Positions 27,085 to 36,031 of a stretch of DNA of 39,421 bases are shown here, piece by piece. Numbering within the stretch: the stretch's first letter is position 1; each line of letters begins with the position of its first letter. This DNA comes from Lachnospiraceae bacterium. Lineage in GTDB: Bacteria; Bacillota; Clostridia; Lachnospirales; Lachnospiraceae. Below the pieces are notes generated by a model. That model was not told the origin of the DNA, did not search any database, and worked only from the letters and a program-made list of their open reading frames with translations. Both the position numbers and the translations under genes were made by a program. The stretch covers positions 1 to 39,421 of the forward strand of contig JAFRVD010000077.1 in the NCBI GenBank assembly GCA_017441825.1. The letters run 5' to 3'.

Positions 27085-27876
27085 ATGGGAAAGCTGTTTA
27101 ACATTAATAACCCGTTCTGGACGTTCATGGGCAAGCTCGTGGACGTGGTGGTGCTGCACTTTGTCTGGCTTGTCTGCAGCATCCCCATCGTGACCATCGG
27201 CCCGGCCACCACGGCGCTTTACTACGCGCTCTTAAAAGACACCCGCGATGAAGGCGCGCATTACGTCCGGAACTTCTTCAAATCGTTCAAGGAAAATATG
27301 AGGCAGGGGATCATCCTGGGCCTTATTATGACGGTGTTCGGCGTCCTGATGGGCTTTTCGCTTTACTTCTATTTCTTTGCAATGGAGAACGTCGGCATCT
27401 TAACCACCATTCTGAAAGCGCTGTCCATCCTGGTCGCCCTCATTTACCTGTTCATCCTGCAGTACGTATTTGCGCTGCTGGCCCGCTTTGAGAACACGGT
27501 CAAAAGGACCATCCAGAACGCGTTCCTGTTCTCCATCCGGTACATCGGCTGGACCATCCTCATGATCATCATTCTGATCGTGCCGGTATTTATCTTCTTT
27601 TGGTTCACCTTCATTCCGCTCCTGATACCGGGCTACGCTCTGGTCGTTTTCCTGGACTGCTACATCCTGAACCATATCTTCAAGCCGTATGTGTCGGAGC
27701 AGACAGGTGAGGAAGATGATCCGGACAGCTGGAACATCGACGAGTCGGAATACACGTTCGCGGATTCTTCCTACACGCCCGCTTTTTCAAAGCTTTTGAA
27801 GGATGACGAAAAGAAAGAGGAGCCCGCGGAGCTTCCCGAAGAAAGTAATAACGCCGAGGAGAGCACCAATGAGTAA
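27085..27876 (+). CDS. YesL/DUF624 family membrane protein
   Basis: A 263-residue integral membrane protein. The N-terminal [20 protein letters not shown] and [18 protein letters not shown] segments are characteristic of the YesL (DUF624) family, which is often encoded near LplB/YtcP-type sugar transporters but has no proven function. About five membrane segments span 20-200, and the last 60 residues are a soluble tail very rich in Asp, Glu and Ser. ATG 27085 follows AAGAGG by 5 bases. The 3' end overlaps gltX by 8 bp, an odd pairing of a membrane protein with a tRNA synthetase. Confidence 0.85.
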   Translation: MGKLFNINNPFWTFMGKLVDVVVLHFVWLVCSIPIVTIGPATTALYYALLKDTRDEGAHYVRNFFKSFKENMRQGIILGLIMTVFGVLMGFSLYFYFFAMENVGILTTILKALSILVALIYLFILQYVFALLARFENTVKRTIQNAFLFSIRYIGWTILMIIILIVPVFIFFWFTFIPLLIPGYALVVFLDCYILNHIFKPYVSEQTGEEDDPDSWNIDESEYTFADSSYTPAFSKLLKDDEKKEEPAELPEESNNAEESTNE

Positions 27877-29323
27877 AGTAAGAACCAGATTCGCGCCGAG
27901 CCCGACCGGCAGAATGCACGTCGGGAACCTGCGTACGGCACTGTACGCATATCTGATCGCAAAACACGCGGGAGGAGATTTCCTCTTAAGGATCGAGGAC
28001 ACGGACCAGGAGCGCCTGGTTGAGGGCGCCGTCGATATCATCTACCGGACCATGGAAGCCACCGGCCTTCAGCACGACGAAGGCCCGGACAAGGACGGCG
28101 GGTGCGGCCCTTATGTACAGTCCGAGCGCCGGGCGGCAGGCATCTACATGAAGTATGCCCAGATGCTCATCGAAAAAGGCGAGGCCTACTACTGCTTCTG
28201 CGACAAGGAGCGGCTGGATACGCTGCATACCAAGGTCGGAGAAGACGGCAAGGAGATCAGCGTATATGACAAACACTGCCTGAGCCTCACGAAGGAAGAA
28301 GTCGAGGCGAACCTTGCGGCAGGTAAGCCCTACGTGATCCGCCAGAACAACCCGACCACCGGGACCACCACCTTCCACGACGACATCTACGGAGACATCA
28401 CCGTGGACAACAGTGAGCTTGACGACATGATCCTCATCAAGTCGGACGGCTTCCCCACGTACAATTTCGCGAACGTGGTGGACGACCACCTGATGGGCAT
28501 CACCCACGTGGTCCGCGGCAATGAATACTTAAGCTCCAGCCCGAAGTACAACCGGCTGTATGAGGCCTTTGGCTGGGAGATCCCGGTCTATGTGCACTGC
28601 CCGCTCATCACGGACGAAACGCACAAGAAGCTTTCGAAGCGCTCCGGGCACAGCTCGTTTGAGGACCTCATTGAGCAGGGCTTCACCACAGAAGCTGTCG
28701 TGAACTTTGTCGCGCTTCTCGGCTGGTCTCCGGAGGACAACCAGGAGATCATGAGCCTCCCTGAGCTCATCCGGAAGTTCGACTATACGCACATCAATAA
28801 ATCGCCGGCAGTCTTTGACTACACAAAGCTCAAATGGATGAACGGCGAGTACATCAAGGCGATGGACGAAGAGGCGTACCTCACGCGGGCGCTGCCGTAC
28901 GTCCGGGAGGTCATTAAAAAGGACCTGGATCTTACGCGGATCGCGCTCATGGTGAAGAGCCGCATAGAAGTCTTTACGGACATCGCGGAAAAGATCGGCT
29001 TCTTTGAGGAGGTTCCGGAATACGACGTCTCACTTTATGAGAACAAGAAAGCGAAGAGCACGAAGGAGACCTCTCTTTCAGTCCTCACGGATGTTCTGCC
29101 CATTTTAGAGGCCCAGGAGGACTATTCCAACGATGCTCTCTATGAAGCCCTGATGAAGTACGCGGCGGAGAAGGAGTACAAGACGAACTTCGTCATGTGG
29201 CCCATCCGCACAGCGGTCTCCGGCCTTCAGATGACGCCCGGCGGCGCCACCGAGCTCATGTCCGTACTCGGGAAGGATGAGAGCCTTGCGCGGATCCGCG
29301 CGGGGATCGAAAAACTTTCCTGA
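27869..29323 (+). CDS. gltX: Glutamyl-tRNA synthetase
   Basis: A 484-residue class I synthetase charging tRNA-Glu (and tRNA-Gln if GatCAB is used). It begins [20 protein letters not shown], which contains the HIGH-equivalent HVGN, and has the KMSKS-equivalent KKLSKRSG near residue 255. The Rossmann core, stem-contact fold and C-terminal anticodon-binding helical domain give the normal length. ATG 27869 with GAGGAGAG upstream is chosen over an earlier in-frame start at 27803 inside the preceding gene. It overlaps the YesL-like gene by 8 bp. Confidence 0.96.
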   Translation: MSKVRTRFAPSPTGRMHVGNLRTALYAYLIAKHAGGDFLLRIEDTDQERLVEGAVDIIYRTMEATGLQHDEGPDKDGGCGPYVQSERRAAGIYMKYAQMLIEKGEAYYCFCDKERLDTLHTKVGEDGKEISVYDKHCLSLTKEEVEANLAAGKPYVIRQNNPTTGTTTFHDDIYGDITVDNSELDDMILIKSDGFPTYNFANVVDDHLMGITHVVRGNEYLSSSPKYNRLYEAFGWEIPVYVHCPLITDETHKKLSKRSGHSSFEDLIEQGFTTEAVVNFVALLGWSPEDNQEIMSLPELIRKFDYTHINKSPAVFDYTKLKWMNGEYIKAMDEEAYLTRALPYVREVIKKDLDLTRIALMVKSRIEVFTDIAEKIGFFEEVPEYDVSLYENKKAKSTKETSLSVLTDVLPILEAQEDYSNDALYEALMKYAAEKEYKTNFVMWPIRTAVSGLQMTPGGATELMSVLGKDESLARIRAGIEKLS

Positions 29324-29459
29324 TCCCTGGAAGGCATGCGCCTGATACTGTAAAACCACTTTCTGCTGCCCCATGGGCAGATCTGTAGATCCAACGGCCG
29401 GCAGCGGGACGCCCGTCCCGCACCGGCCCGTCTCTTTTACCCCCACACTGAGGAATGCT

Positions 29460-31289
29460 ATGAAATTGAATGAAACGCAGGCTGCGGCGGCCCTCCACCA
29501 CGAGGGACCGGCGCTGGTACTGGCCGGCCCCGGCACGGGGAAGACGGCTGTCATTACTGCGCGCGTCTCCGCGCTCACGGAGAAATACGGCGTCCCGCCT
29601 TCGGAGATCCTCGTGATCACGTTCACGCGGGCTGCCGCTCTTGAGATGGAGAGCCGCTACCGGGAGCAGGCGGAGGGCCGCGGTGTGACCTTCGGCACCT
29701 TCCACTCGATTTTCTTCCGGATCCTCCGGGAGCGCTATCACTATGAAGCCGGAGACATCCTCCGGGAAGGCGCGCGGCTCCGGCTCCTTTCAGAGATCGT
29801 CACAAGGCTCTATCCGAACGTCCCCTGCGAGCAGGGCTTCCTTCAGGAGCTTCTTTCCGAGATCTCGCTCGTGAAAAACAACGGGACGGACCTCGCAAAA
29901 TACAAGTCCAAAAACGGCCGTGTACACTTCCAGACGGTCCTTGCGCGCTATGACGAGGCGGTCCGGAGGAGTCGGAAGCTGGACTTTGACGACATGCTTG
30001 TGCTTACAAAAAGACTGCTTCAGACGGAGCCCGACGTCCTCCGGGAATACCAGGACAAGTTCCGTTTCATCATGGTGGACGAATTCCAGGACATCAACCG
30101 GCTGCAGTACGACGTTGTCAGGATGCTTGCGGAGCCCGAGCGGAACCTGTTCATTGTGGGCGACGACGACCAGTCGATCTACGAATTCCGCGGCGCGGCG
30201 CCGGAGATCATGCTGTCCTTCCCGAAGGATTACCCCGGAACAAAGATCTTCCGGCTCATGCGGAACTACCGGTCTGTGCCGGAGATCGTCCGGGTGTCCG
30301 GGAACCTGATCCGCCACAACCGCGAACGCTATGAAAAAAAGCTGGAGCCTGAAAAGAAGGCCTCCGGGAAGATCCTGTATGAGCGCGTGAAGACGGATAA
30401 GGAGGAGAGCAGTGCGGTGCTTCAAGCCATCCGGGAAGCGGTGAAGGCCGGGGTTCCCTACGATGACATCGCCGTCCTGTTCCGGACGAATAGCGGCACT
30501 ACGGGCATCCTGGGCGCTATGACCGCGGCCGGCATTCCCTTCTATACGCGTGACCAGATCCCGAACGTTTACCGTCACTTTTCCGTAAAGCCCCTCTTCG
30601 GCATCCTGAACTTTGCCGCAGGCCACACCACCCGAAAAAACTTTCTCCAGTTTATGAACTGCCCCGTGCGCTACTTCCGCCGCGAGGAGCTCACGTCGGA
30701 GAACGTGGACCTCAAGGCGCTTAAGAGCATGTACGCGCGGGACCCGGTTCGGAGCTTCATGGTGGAGAAGACGGAGGAACTTGAGCGTGAGCTTTCACTT
30801 CTCGGGAGGATGAAGACGCCCTATGCAAAGATCAACTACTTCCGGATCGGCATGGGCTATGACGAGTATCTCCGGGAAACGTCGGGAGAGAAGGGACTCC
30901 CCGCGGACGAGCTTCTCGGGATCCTCAATGAAGTGCAGGACAGTGCGCGGGAATTTACGACGCTCGACGAATGGTACGAATTCATTGCCGCATATACGAG
31001 GAAGCTTGAGGACCAGGAAAACCGCGGCGGCATGATGAAGGACCGGGTCACCGTGGCGACCTATCACGCTTCAAAGGGGCTCGAGTACCACACAGTCCTG
31101 CTGCCTGACGTGAACGAGCGGGTCATCCCGCACGAGAAAGCGCTTGCGGAAGGGAAGCTTGAAGAAGAGCGGCGGCTTTTCTATGTGGCCGTGACGCGGG
31201 CAGAAAAAGAACTCCGCCTCTATTCCGTGGATGAGCGGTACGGAAAAAAGACGGAGATCAGCAGATTTTTGAAAGAACTGAAAATTTAA
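29460..31289 (+). CDS. UvrD/PcrA-type ATP-dependent DNA helicase
   Basis: A 609-residue superfamily 1A helicase. Motifs in order are the Q-motif region LNETQAAAALHHEGPALVLA, Walker A GPGTGKT (lysine 28), VDEFQDINRLQ, VGDDDQSIYEFRGA, MRNYRSVPEIV, ATYHASKGLEYHTVLLPDVN and EEERRLFYVAVTRA. It is shorter than PcrA/UvrD (about 720 or more), mainly through a reduced 2B region and no C-terminal tail, as in a compact helicase group of Clostridia. It probably unwinds DNA 3'-5' in repair. ATG 29460 follows GAGGA by 5 bases; an earlier in-frame start at 29373 lies in a GC-rich non-family stretch. Confidence 0.9.
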   Translation: MKLNETQAAAALHHEGPALVLAGPGTGKTAVITARVSALTEKYGVPPSEILVITFTRAAALEMESRYREQAEGRGVTFGTFHSIFFRILRERYHYEAGDILREGARLRLLSEIVTRLYPNVPCEQGFLQELLSEISLVKNNGTDLAKYKSKNGRVHFQTVLARYDEAVRRSRKLDFDDMLVLTKRLLQTEPDVLREYQDKFRFIMVDEFQDINRLQYDVVRMLAEPERNLFIVGDDDQSIYEFRGAAPEIMLSFPKDYPGTKIFRLMRNYRSVPEIVRVSGNLIRHNRERYEKKLEPEKKASGKILYERVKTDKEESSAVLQAIREAVKAGVPYDDIAVLFRTNSGTTGILGAMTAAGIPFYTRDQIPNVYRHFSVKPLFGILNFAAGHTTRKNFLQFMNCPVRYFRREELTSENVDLKALKSMYARDPVRSFMVEKTEELERELSLLGRMKTPYAKINYFRIGMGYDEYLRETSGEKGLPADELLGILNEVQDSAREFTTLDEWYEFIAAYTRKLEDQENRGGMMKDRVTVATYHASKGLEYHTVLLPDVNERVIPHEKALAEGKLEEERRLFYVAVTRAEKELRLYSVDERYGKKTEISRFLKELKI

Positions 31290-31304
31290 AGGGTACGGCC
31301 CTTG

Positions 31305-32105
31305 CTACATGAATTCCGGACGGTCTTCCGGCGCGAGCGATTTCACATACGCGAGCGGCGAAAGGCCGGTGTGCTCCTTAAAGGTGCGTGAAAAATGGTG
31401 GATGCTGGCGTAGCCGCAGAGCTCGGCAATGTCGGTCACCTGGAAATTGCGGTTGGTCAGGAGGTTCTTTGCCTTGTCGATCCGGGCATTGTTCAGGTCC
31501 TGGATGGGCGACACCCCGAAATAGTCCACATAATATTTATAGAACTGGCTTCTTGAAAGGGAGACCATTTCGCACATGTTGGTGGACGACCACTCCTTTT
31601 CGCAGTTCATGAGCATCATGTTGCGGGCCTGGCAGAAGAGGTTGTACATGGGCCGGTCGTGTCCGACCTCCAGGTCCTCGGTCTTGCGGATCCGGGCAAA
31701 CTCTATGAGGAGCTGCCGGACGTAGGTGTCCGCGCGGTCCTCCCAGTAAGGCATCTTTGTGTAATACTCACGTTCGATGCGCTGTATGTTCCGGAAGACC
31801 CTGTCCGCGTTCTGCGGGTGAAAAACGGCGTCGCTGTTCAGACGGTACGACTCATAATCCTGCTTCGGCATGGAAAAGTGCACCACGCTCAGCGATGAAC
31901 CGTGGAGAGGGCTGATGTCCTGCGGCGTGTTCGGCCTGAAAATGACGCAGGTGCCCGCCTCTACCGGCCGCGTGATATCGTCTGTTGTGACGTTAATGGG
32001 GCCGGAGAAGAGCATGAGGCAGTAATCTCCGCTCCCCTTCGGGCGGTTGATCCTGAGAAATTTCGGATCTGTGATCTCACATCGGACGTAGTTGACAGAA
32101 ATCAT
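31305..32105 (-). CDS. AraC family transcriptional regulator
   Basis: A 266-residue regulator. The N-terminal half (about 1-140) is a cupin-type sensor (AGTCVIFRPNTPQDISPLHG is typical), and the C-terminal 100 residues hold the two helix-turn-helix motifs (MCEMVSLSRSQFYKYYVDYF and VTDIAELCGYASIHHFSRTF, then KEHTGLSPLAYVKS). Such proteins bind direct repeats beside -35 boxes and respond to sugars. AAAGGAGGGAGAG precedes the ATG, and it has its own promoter. It lies downstream of the epimerase gene on the same strand in the sugar locus, so control of that locus is plausible but inferred. Confidence 0.92.
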   Translation of the reverse strand: MISVNYVRCEITDPKFLRINRPKGSGDYCLMLFSGPINVTTDDITRPVEAGTCVIFRPNTPQDISPLHGSSLSVVHFSMPKQDYESYRLNSDAVFHPQNADRVFRNIQRIEREYYTKMPYWEDRADTYVRQLLIEFARIRKTEDLEVGHDRPMYNLFCQARNMMLMNCEKEWSSTNMCEMVSLSRSQFYKYYVDYFGVSPIQDLNNARIDKAKNLLTNRNFQVTDIAELCGYASIHHFSRTFKEHTGLSPLAYVKSLAPEDRPEFM

Positions 32106-32136
32106 GCCTCTCCCTCCTTTAGCCTGCTATAGTACC

Positions 32137-32165
32137 ATTCTAAAGTAGGTATTTGGAAAAGTCAA
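32137..32165 (-). promoter_or_regulatory. Predicted sigma-A promoter of the AraC regulator
   Basis: On the minus strand TTGACT (32160-32165) and TAGAAT (32137-32142) are 17 bp apart in the 114-bp gap after the epimerase gene. Confidence 0.7.
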
Positions 32166-32219
32166 GAAATGAAACGCCCTTTCACCCTCATTTTTGACAG
32201 ATTTTCCGGCGCCGATGTC

Positions 32220-33383
32220 CTATCCGAGCCGTTTCATCACTTCCAGGCACATCCTCCCGTTGTGGTACGGGCACTTCCACAGGCTCGCAAGCGACATACC
32301 TCTGTCCACACCGTCCTCAGTGACCTCGTTGATCCACTCCCCGCAGCCGGGCCGCCGGTCGATGACTGTCTTCTTGATGAATTCCCAGACCGTGAGTGCC
32401 TTCTCATAGTAGCCCTTCTCCTCCGGGAAGTTCTTATACGCGTTCAGAAGGCCGAGCTCCGTCTCCGCCTGCACCCACCAGACGACGGTCCTGTTCTGCA
32501 CGCCGTTCGTGCAGTCGTTATAGAGATATTCCCCGCTGAAGCCCTTAGCAAGCGTATTCTTCATGATCGAGATGAGCGCCGGTTTGACCTTTGCCGTGTA
32601 CGACGGATCATCGAGGATCTCAAGCGTCCGTTCCACGAGCCAGGACGCTTCAATGTCATGGCCGTAGGAGTGGATGTCCAGAAGCGATTCGTAATCCTTC
32701 GTAAAGAAGCACTCGAGCCGCTCAAGCGCCGGGTTGTAAATATGCTCCGCTACGATGTCCAGCATATAGCAGATGCTCTTTCTTACGTCCGCGTCCCCGG
32801 TCACCCGGTAGAGCTCCGTATAGCCCTCCAGAAGGTGGAGGAGCGAGTTCATCGTCCGGTACGCGTCTGTGCCTTCCGCGAGCTTCTTATTGTCAAGCGG
32901 TGTGAGCTCGCGGCTGAATTCCTCAAGGTAGCCGCCATCGTCGCGCATTTTGCTTTCCACCAGCCGGTAGAGCTCCATCGCAAGCTCCCGCGCTTCTTCA
33001 TCGTGCGAAGCTTCGTAGTACGAGGACAGGCCGTAGATCGCAAACCCCTGGTTGTACGAATGCTTTTCCGTATCTAAAGGTTTTCCTTCCCGTGTCACGG
33101 TCCAGTAAACGCCGCCGTATTCCCTGTCCAGGAAATGGTCGCGGAGCATGCGGTACGCGTACCCGGCGTCCCGGAGGCACTGCTCCGATCTGAGCGCAAC
33201 CGCGCAGTTTGAAAAGAACCACAGGATCCGGCTGTTCAGGATCCCGCCCTTTGCCGCGTCCTTGTGGACCGTGAGATCGTGGTCCACGAGCCCGTAGAAG
33301 CCGCCGCATTCTTCATCGATGAGCGCCTCCCAGAAGGGGATCAGATCCTCGGTCAGATGCTTTTTTACTTCCTGTACGATCAT
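32220..33383 (-). CDS. AGE family epimerase, probable cellobiose 2-epimerase
   Basis: A 387-residue (alpha/alpha)6-barrel enzyme of the N-acylglucosamine 2-epimerase superfamily. Motifs shared with cellobiose 2-epimerases are NSRILWFFSN, HSYNQGFAIYGL, SYGHDIEASWL, VWWVQAETELG and WKCPYHNGRMC, which supply the conserved histidines and aromatic residues of the active site. Cellobiose 2-epimerase converts the reducing-end glucose of beta-1,4 disaccharides to mannose, a step in mannan or cello-oligosaccharide use. GGGAGG precedes the ATG. It is 51 bp downstream of the LacI regulator, apparently in one operon, and divergent from a sugar transporter. Mannose-isomerase-type activity is the alternative. 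Confidence 0.85.
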   Translation of the reverse strand: MIVQEVKKHLTEDLIPFWEALIDEECGGFYGLVDHDLTVHKDAAKGGILNSRILWFFSNCAVALRSEQCLRDAGYAYRMLRDHFLDREYGGVYWTVTREGKPLDTEKHSYNQGFAIYGLSSYYEASHDEEARELAMELYRLVESKMRDDGGYLEEFSRELTPLDNKKLAEGTDAYRTMNSLLHLLEGYTELYRVTGDADVRKSICYMLDIVAEHIYNPALERLECFFTKDYESLLDIHSYGHDIEASWLVERTLEILDDPSYTAKVKPALISIMKNTLAKGFSGEYLYNDCTNGVQNRTVVWWVQAETELGLLNAYKNFPEEKGYYEKALTVWEFIKKTVIDRRPGCGEWINEVTEDGVDRGMSLASLWKCPYHNGRMCLEVMKRLG

Positions 33384-33434
33384 TTCAGTACCTCCCTTGT
33401 CATTTCATGAGCCCGCCGTTCTTATGTCCGCGGC

Positions 33435-34448
33435 TCAGATTCGTTTTACACTGTCCTTCAGCACCATGTGGCCCTCCATAATATAAAGGCCCTTCCTGTA
33501 GTAGACCCCGCGGATCTTCTTGGACAGCAGGTTGACCGCGCATTTTGCCATGCGGTCGATGTCCACCTCGTAGCTCGTGATCGCGATGTCGCACGCCCCC
33601 GGATAGACAAAGTTGTCAAAACCGACCACGGAGACGTCATCCGGCACGTGAAGCCCCTCGCTCTTGAGCCGCCGTATGAGTACGCTGGCCGTTATGTCGC
33701 AGTTGCAGAAGAACGCGGTAGGCATATCCTGGGGCAGCTGGAGCATGTCTGCGGGATAGATGACGCCGGCAGGGCCTCTGTCGTCGATGATATATTCATC
33801 CCGGACCGTCTGTCCGTGCTCGATCAGAGACCGCCGGTACCCGAGATACCGGTCCGTAATGGAACCGGTCTGGAGAACGGTCCCGACGTACGCGATCTTT
33901 GTATGCCCCATGCCGAACAGGTAATTTGTGGCTGTGTACGCCCCGTAAAAGCTGTCCGAGATGATGGAGTCCGCCTGGAAATCCATGCCGTAGTTGTCCA
34001 GGAGAATGAACGGCAGCTTCAGGTTCTCTCCCAGGAAGTTCATGTAGTCCAGCGTAAAATTGCCCAGGATGATGACTCCGTCCACCTTGCCCTCTGTCAC
34101 GAGCCGGGGCAGCGTGAGGGACCGCTCCATATCCCTGGAGATGACCTCGCTCAGGATATAGTTGCCGGAATTCATGGCGCACACGGTGATCTGGTGCGTC
34201 AGCTTGGAGTAGAACGACGCGTTCAGCTCGACGTATTTTTCGTGATAGATGAGCGCGAGGTTAAAGCTTCCGCTGTATCTTGCGGGAGCGGCGGAAACAT
34301 TCGCGTAGCCGAGCTCCTCCGCTTTCTTCAGGATCTTTTCGCGGAGCTCCGGCCCGACGCCGCTTTTTCCCGCCAGCGCTTTGGAGACAGTAACGATGCT
34401 TACATTGAGCGCTTCCGCAATGTCTGCCTGCCTGATTGTTTTTTTCAT
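33435..34448 (-). CDS. LacI family transcriptional regulator
   Basis: A 337-residue repressor. The N-terminal helix-turn-helix and hinge (IRQADIAEALNVSIVTVSKALAGKSGVGPELR, cut here into its key words IADIAEALNVS-type turn and VTVSKALAGKSGV) is followed by a periplasmic-binding-protein-like sensor domain (about 60-337). GGGAGGCGG precedes the ATG. It is transcribed with the epimerase gene and lies divergently from the sugar ABC operon, so it probably represses one or both. A perfect GAAACGTTTC palindrome sits in its own leader. The inducer is unknown, presumably a disaccharide linked to the epimerase. Confidence 0.93.
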   Translation of the reverse strand: MKKTIRQADIAEALNVSIVTVSKALAGKSGVGPELREKILKKAEELGYANVSAAPARYSGSFNLALIYHEKYVELNASFYSKLTHQITVCAMNSGNYILSEVISRDMERSLTLPRLVTEGKVDGVIILGNFTLDYMNFLGENLKLPFILLDNYGMDFQADSIISDSFYGAYTATNYLFGMGHTKIAYVGTVLQTGSITDRYLGYRRSLIEHGQTVRDEYIIDDRGPAGVIYPADMLQLPQDMPTAFFCNCDITASVLIRRLKSEGLHVPDDVSVVGFDNFVYPGACDIAITSYEVDIDRMAKCAVNLLSKKIRGVYYRKGLYIMEGHMVLKDSVKRI

Positions 34449-34490
34449 AAGGCCGCCTCCCTGATCGGTAATGCACAGATCATTTATTCA

Positions 34491-34500
34491 GAAACGTTTC
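34491..34500. promoter_or_regulatory. LacI-type operator or cre-like site in the lacI leader
   Basis: A perfect GAAACGTTTC palindrome with the central CG typical of LacI-family operators lies between the lacI start and its promoter. Read on the minus strand, TGGAAACGTTTCTG also resembles a CcpA cre site. Confidence 0.6.
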
Positions 34501-34530
34501 CAACAGGTCCTTTTTTTAGTCTTTGGGCAC

Positions 34531-34559
34531 ATTATATAAGCTTTTTTTGGATTTAGCAA
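34531..34559 (-). promoter_or_regulatory. Predicted sigma-A promoter of lacI-epimerase
   Basis: On the minus strand TTGCTA (34554-34559) and a consensus TATAAT (34531-34536) are 17 bp apart. The -35 box is overlapped by an inverted repeat ATTTAG-N5-CTAAAT (34551-34567). Confidence 0.8.
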
Positions 34560-34900
34560 GACTAAATGGCTAAATTTATGCAGATTCAGAGAGACTCCGG
34601 AAGAGTGCAAAAATCAGAAAAGTCCATTTGAAATCACACATGTATGAATCACGGAATGTATTGAAATTTAAGGGATTGTTGGCATAATCAACCAAAATAT
34701 ATGATATAAAACCGGTGAATATATGCCTTTCCCGGTGAATTTGGGGGTTACTTAAAGAATTACCGGAAATATAAAGTTAACGATCTCCGGAGTCCTTGGA
34801 AAAGAGCGCAAATATCAGGAAAAGCCCGTCAAAACGCCATAATAATCACAGATTAGTATGCTGTTTCACAGAAATTCTTATCGATATTTCACAAATCCTC

Positions 34901-34929
34901 TTGACAACCGCCCCTGTCTTTGCTAGATT
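34901..34929 (+). promoter_or_regulatory. Predicted sigma-A promoter of the sugar ABC operon
   Basis: A perfect TTGACA (34901-34906) and TAGATT (34924-34929) are 17 bp apart. GACTAAA follows at 34937-34943, at the expected start site, and the word AATTTGCCT recurs in the early leader (34952-34970). Confidence 0.8.
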
Positions 34930-35017
34930 AAATGTTGACTAAACCCAAAGTTAATTTGCCTAATTTGCCTAAACCAGGAACAGAACAGGGACTCTCACGG
35001 TGAAAGGACAAAAAAAT

Positions 35018-36013
35018 ATGGCTGCTCAGGATATTCAAAGTCTGGTCAAAAAGGAAAAGGAAAAGGGCCGGAAAACACTCCTGAAGAGGATCTGGAGATA
35101 TAAGTGGATCTACCTCTTCATGCTGCTTCCGGGCCTTGCGGTTATCATTATCTTCCGTTATCTTCCGCTTCCGGGTATTGCCCTTGCGTGGAAGAAATTC
35201 GTGCCTACCTTTGGCTCGAAGTCACTTTACAGTTACCTGACATCCAGCCAGCCCAACGGCTGGACGCATTTCGAGCGGATGTTCGCCGAGAATGATTTCT
35301 GGGTCGCTACAAAGAATACCTTCATGATCTCGCTGATCAAGCTGTTCTTCGGCTTCCCGTTCCCGATCATCCTCGCCATTCTCATTAATGAAATGACGAT
35401 GCGGCGGTACAAGAAGTTCGTTCAGACCGTCTACACCTTCCCGCATTTCCTTTCGTGGGTCGTTGTTGCCGGTATGGTCCTGAACCTTTTCGGAGACACC
35501 GGCGTTGTGAAGAGCGTTGTGACCTCGATCAACCCGGCAGCAGGCAAGGACTGGAACTTCCTGTACAACTCAGGCTATTTCCGGCCGCTTCTCGTGATCT
35601 CGGATATCTGGAAGGAAGGAGGCTGGGGGACCATCCTCTACCTGGCCGCAATTGCCGGCGTGGACCCGTCGCTTCATGAGGCGGCCATAGTGGACGGCGC
35701 GAACCGTTTCCAGAGGATCATCCATATCACGCTTCCGGAAATTACGAGCCTGATCATCATCATGCTGATCCTGAGTATCGGCAACATGATGAACGCGAAC
35801 TTCGATCAGATCTTCAACCTGTATTCGCCGCCTGTCTTTGACGTGGGCGACGTCATCGACACGTATATCTACCGGATCACATTCCAGTCTGCATCTGCCA
35901 TGGACTACGGCTTCTCTACAGCCGTCGGTCTCTTCAAGAACGTCATCAACTTTGTACTCCTCATCGGTGCGAACAGGATCGCGAAGCTGTTCGGCCATGA
36001 CGGGATCATGTAA
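35018..36013 (+). CDS. Sugar ABC transporter permease, LplB family
   Basis: A 331-residue inner-membrane permease of the CUT1 carbohydrate class. After a basic cytoplasmic start, six membrane segments are expected (first at about 24-46). The ATPase-coupling EAA loop is EAAIVDGANRFQRIIHITLP. YNSGYFRPLLVISDIWKEGGW and the YSPPVFDVGDVIDTYIYR segment are typical of the LplB/YteP group, which imports oligosaccharides. ATG 35018 follows GAAAGGA; a GTG at 35000 is a possible alternative. It is the first gene of a three-gene operon with a second permease and a binding protein. Confidence 0.92.
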   Translation: MAAQDIQSLVKKEKEKGRKTLLKRIWRYKWIYLFMLLPGLAVIIIFRYLPLPGIALAWKKFVPTFGSKSLYSYLTSSQPNGWTHFERMFAENDFWVATKNTFMISLIKLFFGFPFPIILAILINEMTMRRYKKFVQTVYTFPHFLSWVVVAGMVLNLFGDTGVVKSVVTSINPAAGKDWNFLYNSGYFRPLLVISDIWKEGGWGTILYLAAIAGVDPSLHEAAIVDGANRFQRIIHITLPEITSLIIIMLILSIGNMMNANFDQIFNLYSPPVFDVGDVIDTYIYRITFQSASAMDYGFSTAVGLFKNVINFVLLIGANRIAKLFGHDGIM

Positions 36014-36031
36014 GAAGGGAGGGCGTGATTC

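Larger units (their letters stand above)
34449..35017. promoter_or_regulatory. Divergent control region of the sugar locus
   Basis: This 569-bp AT-rich stretch has no gene. It holds the lacI promoter (minus) near 34531-34559, the ABC promoter (plus) at 34901-34929, three GACTAAA words at the two start regions and the lacI -35 box, a TTTCACA direct repeat (34864, 34887), a 9-bp direct repeat CCGGTGAAT 20 bp apart (34712, 34732), and an imperfect repeat of about 35 bp (34593-34625 and 34790-34827). Confidence 0.7.
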
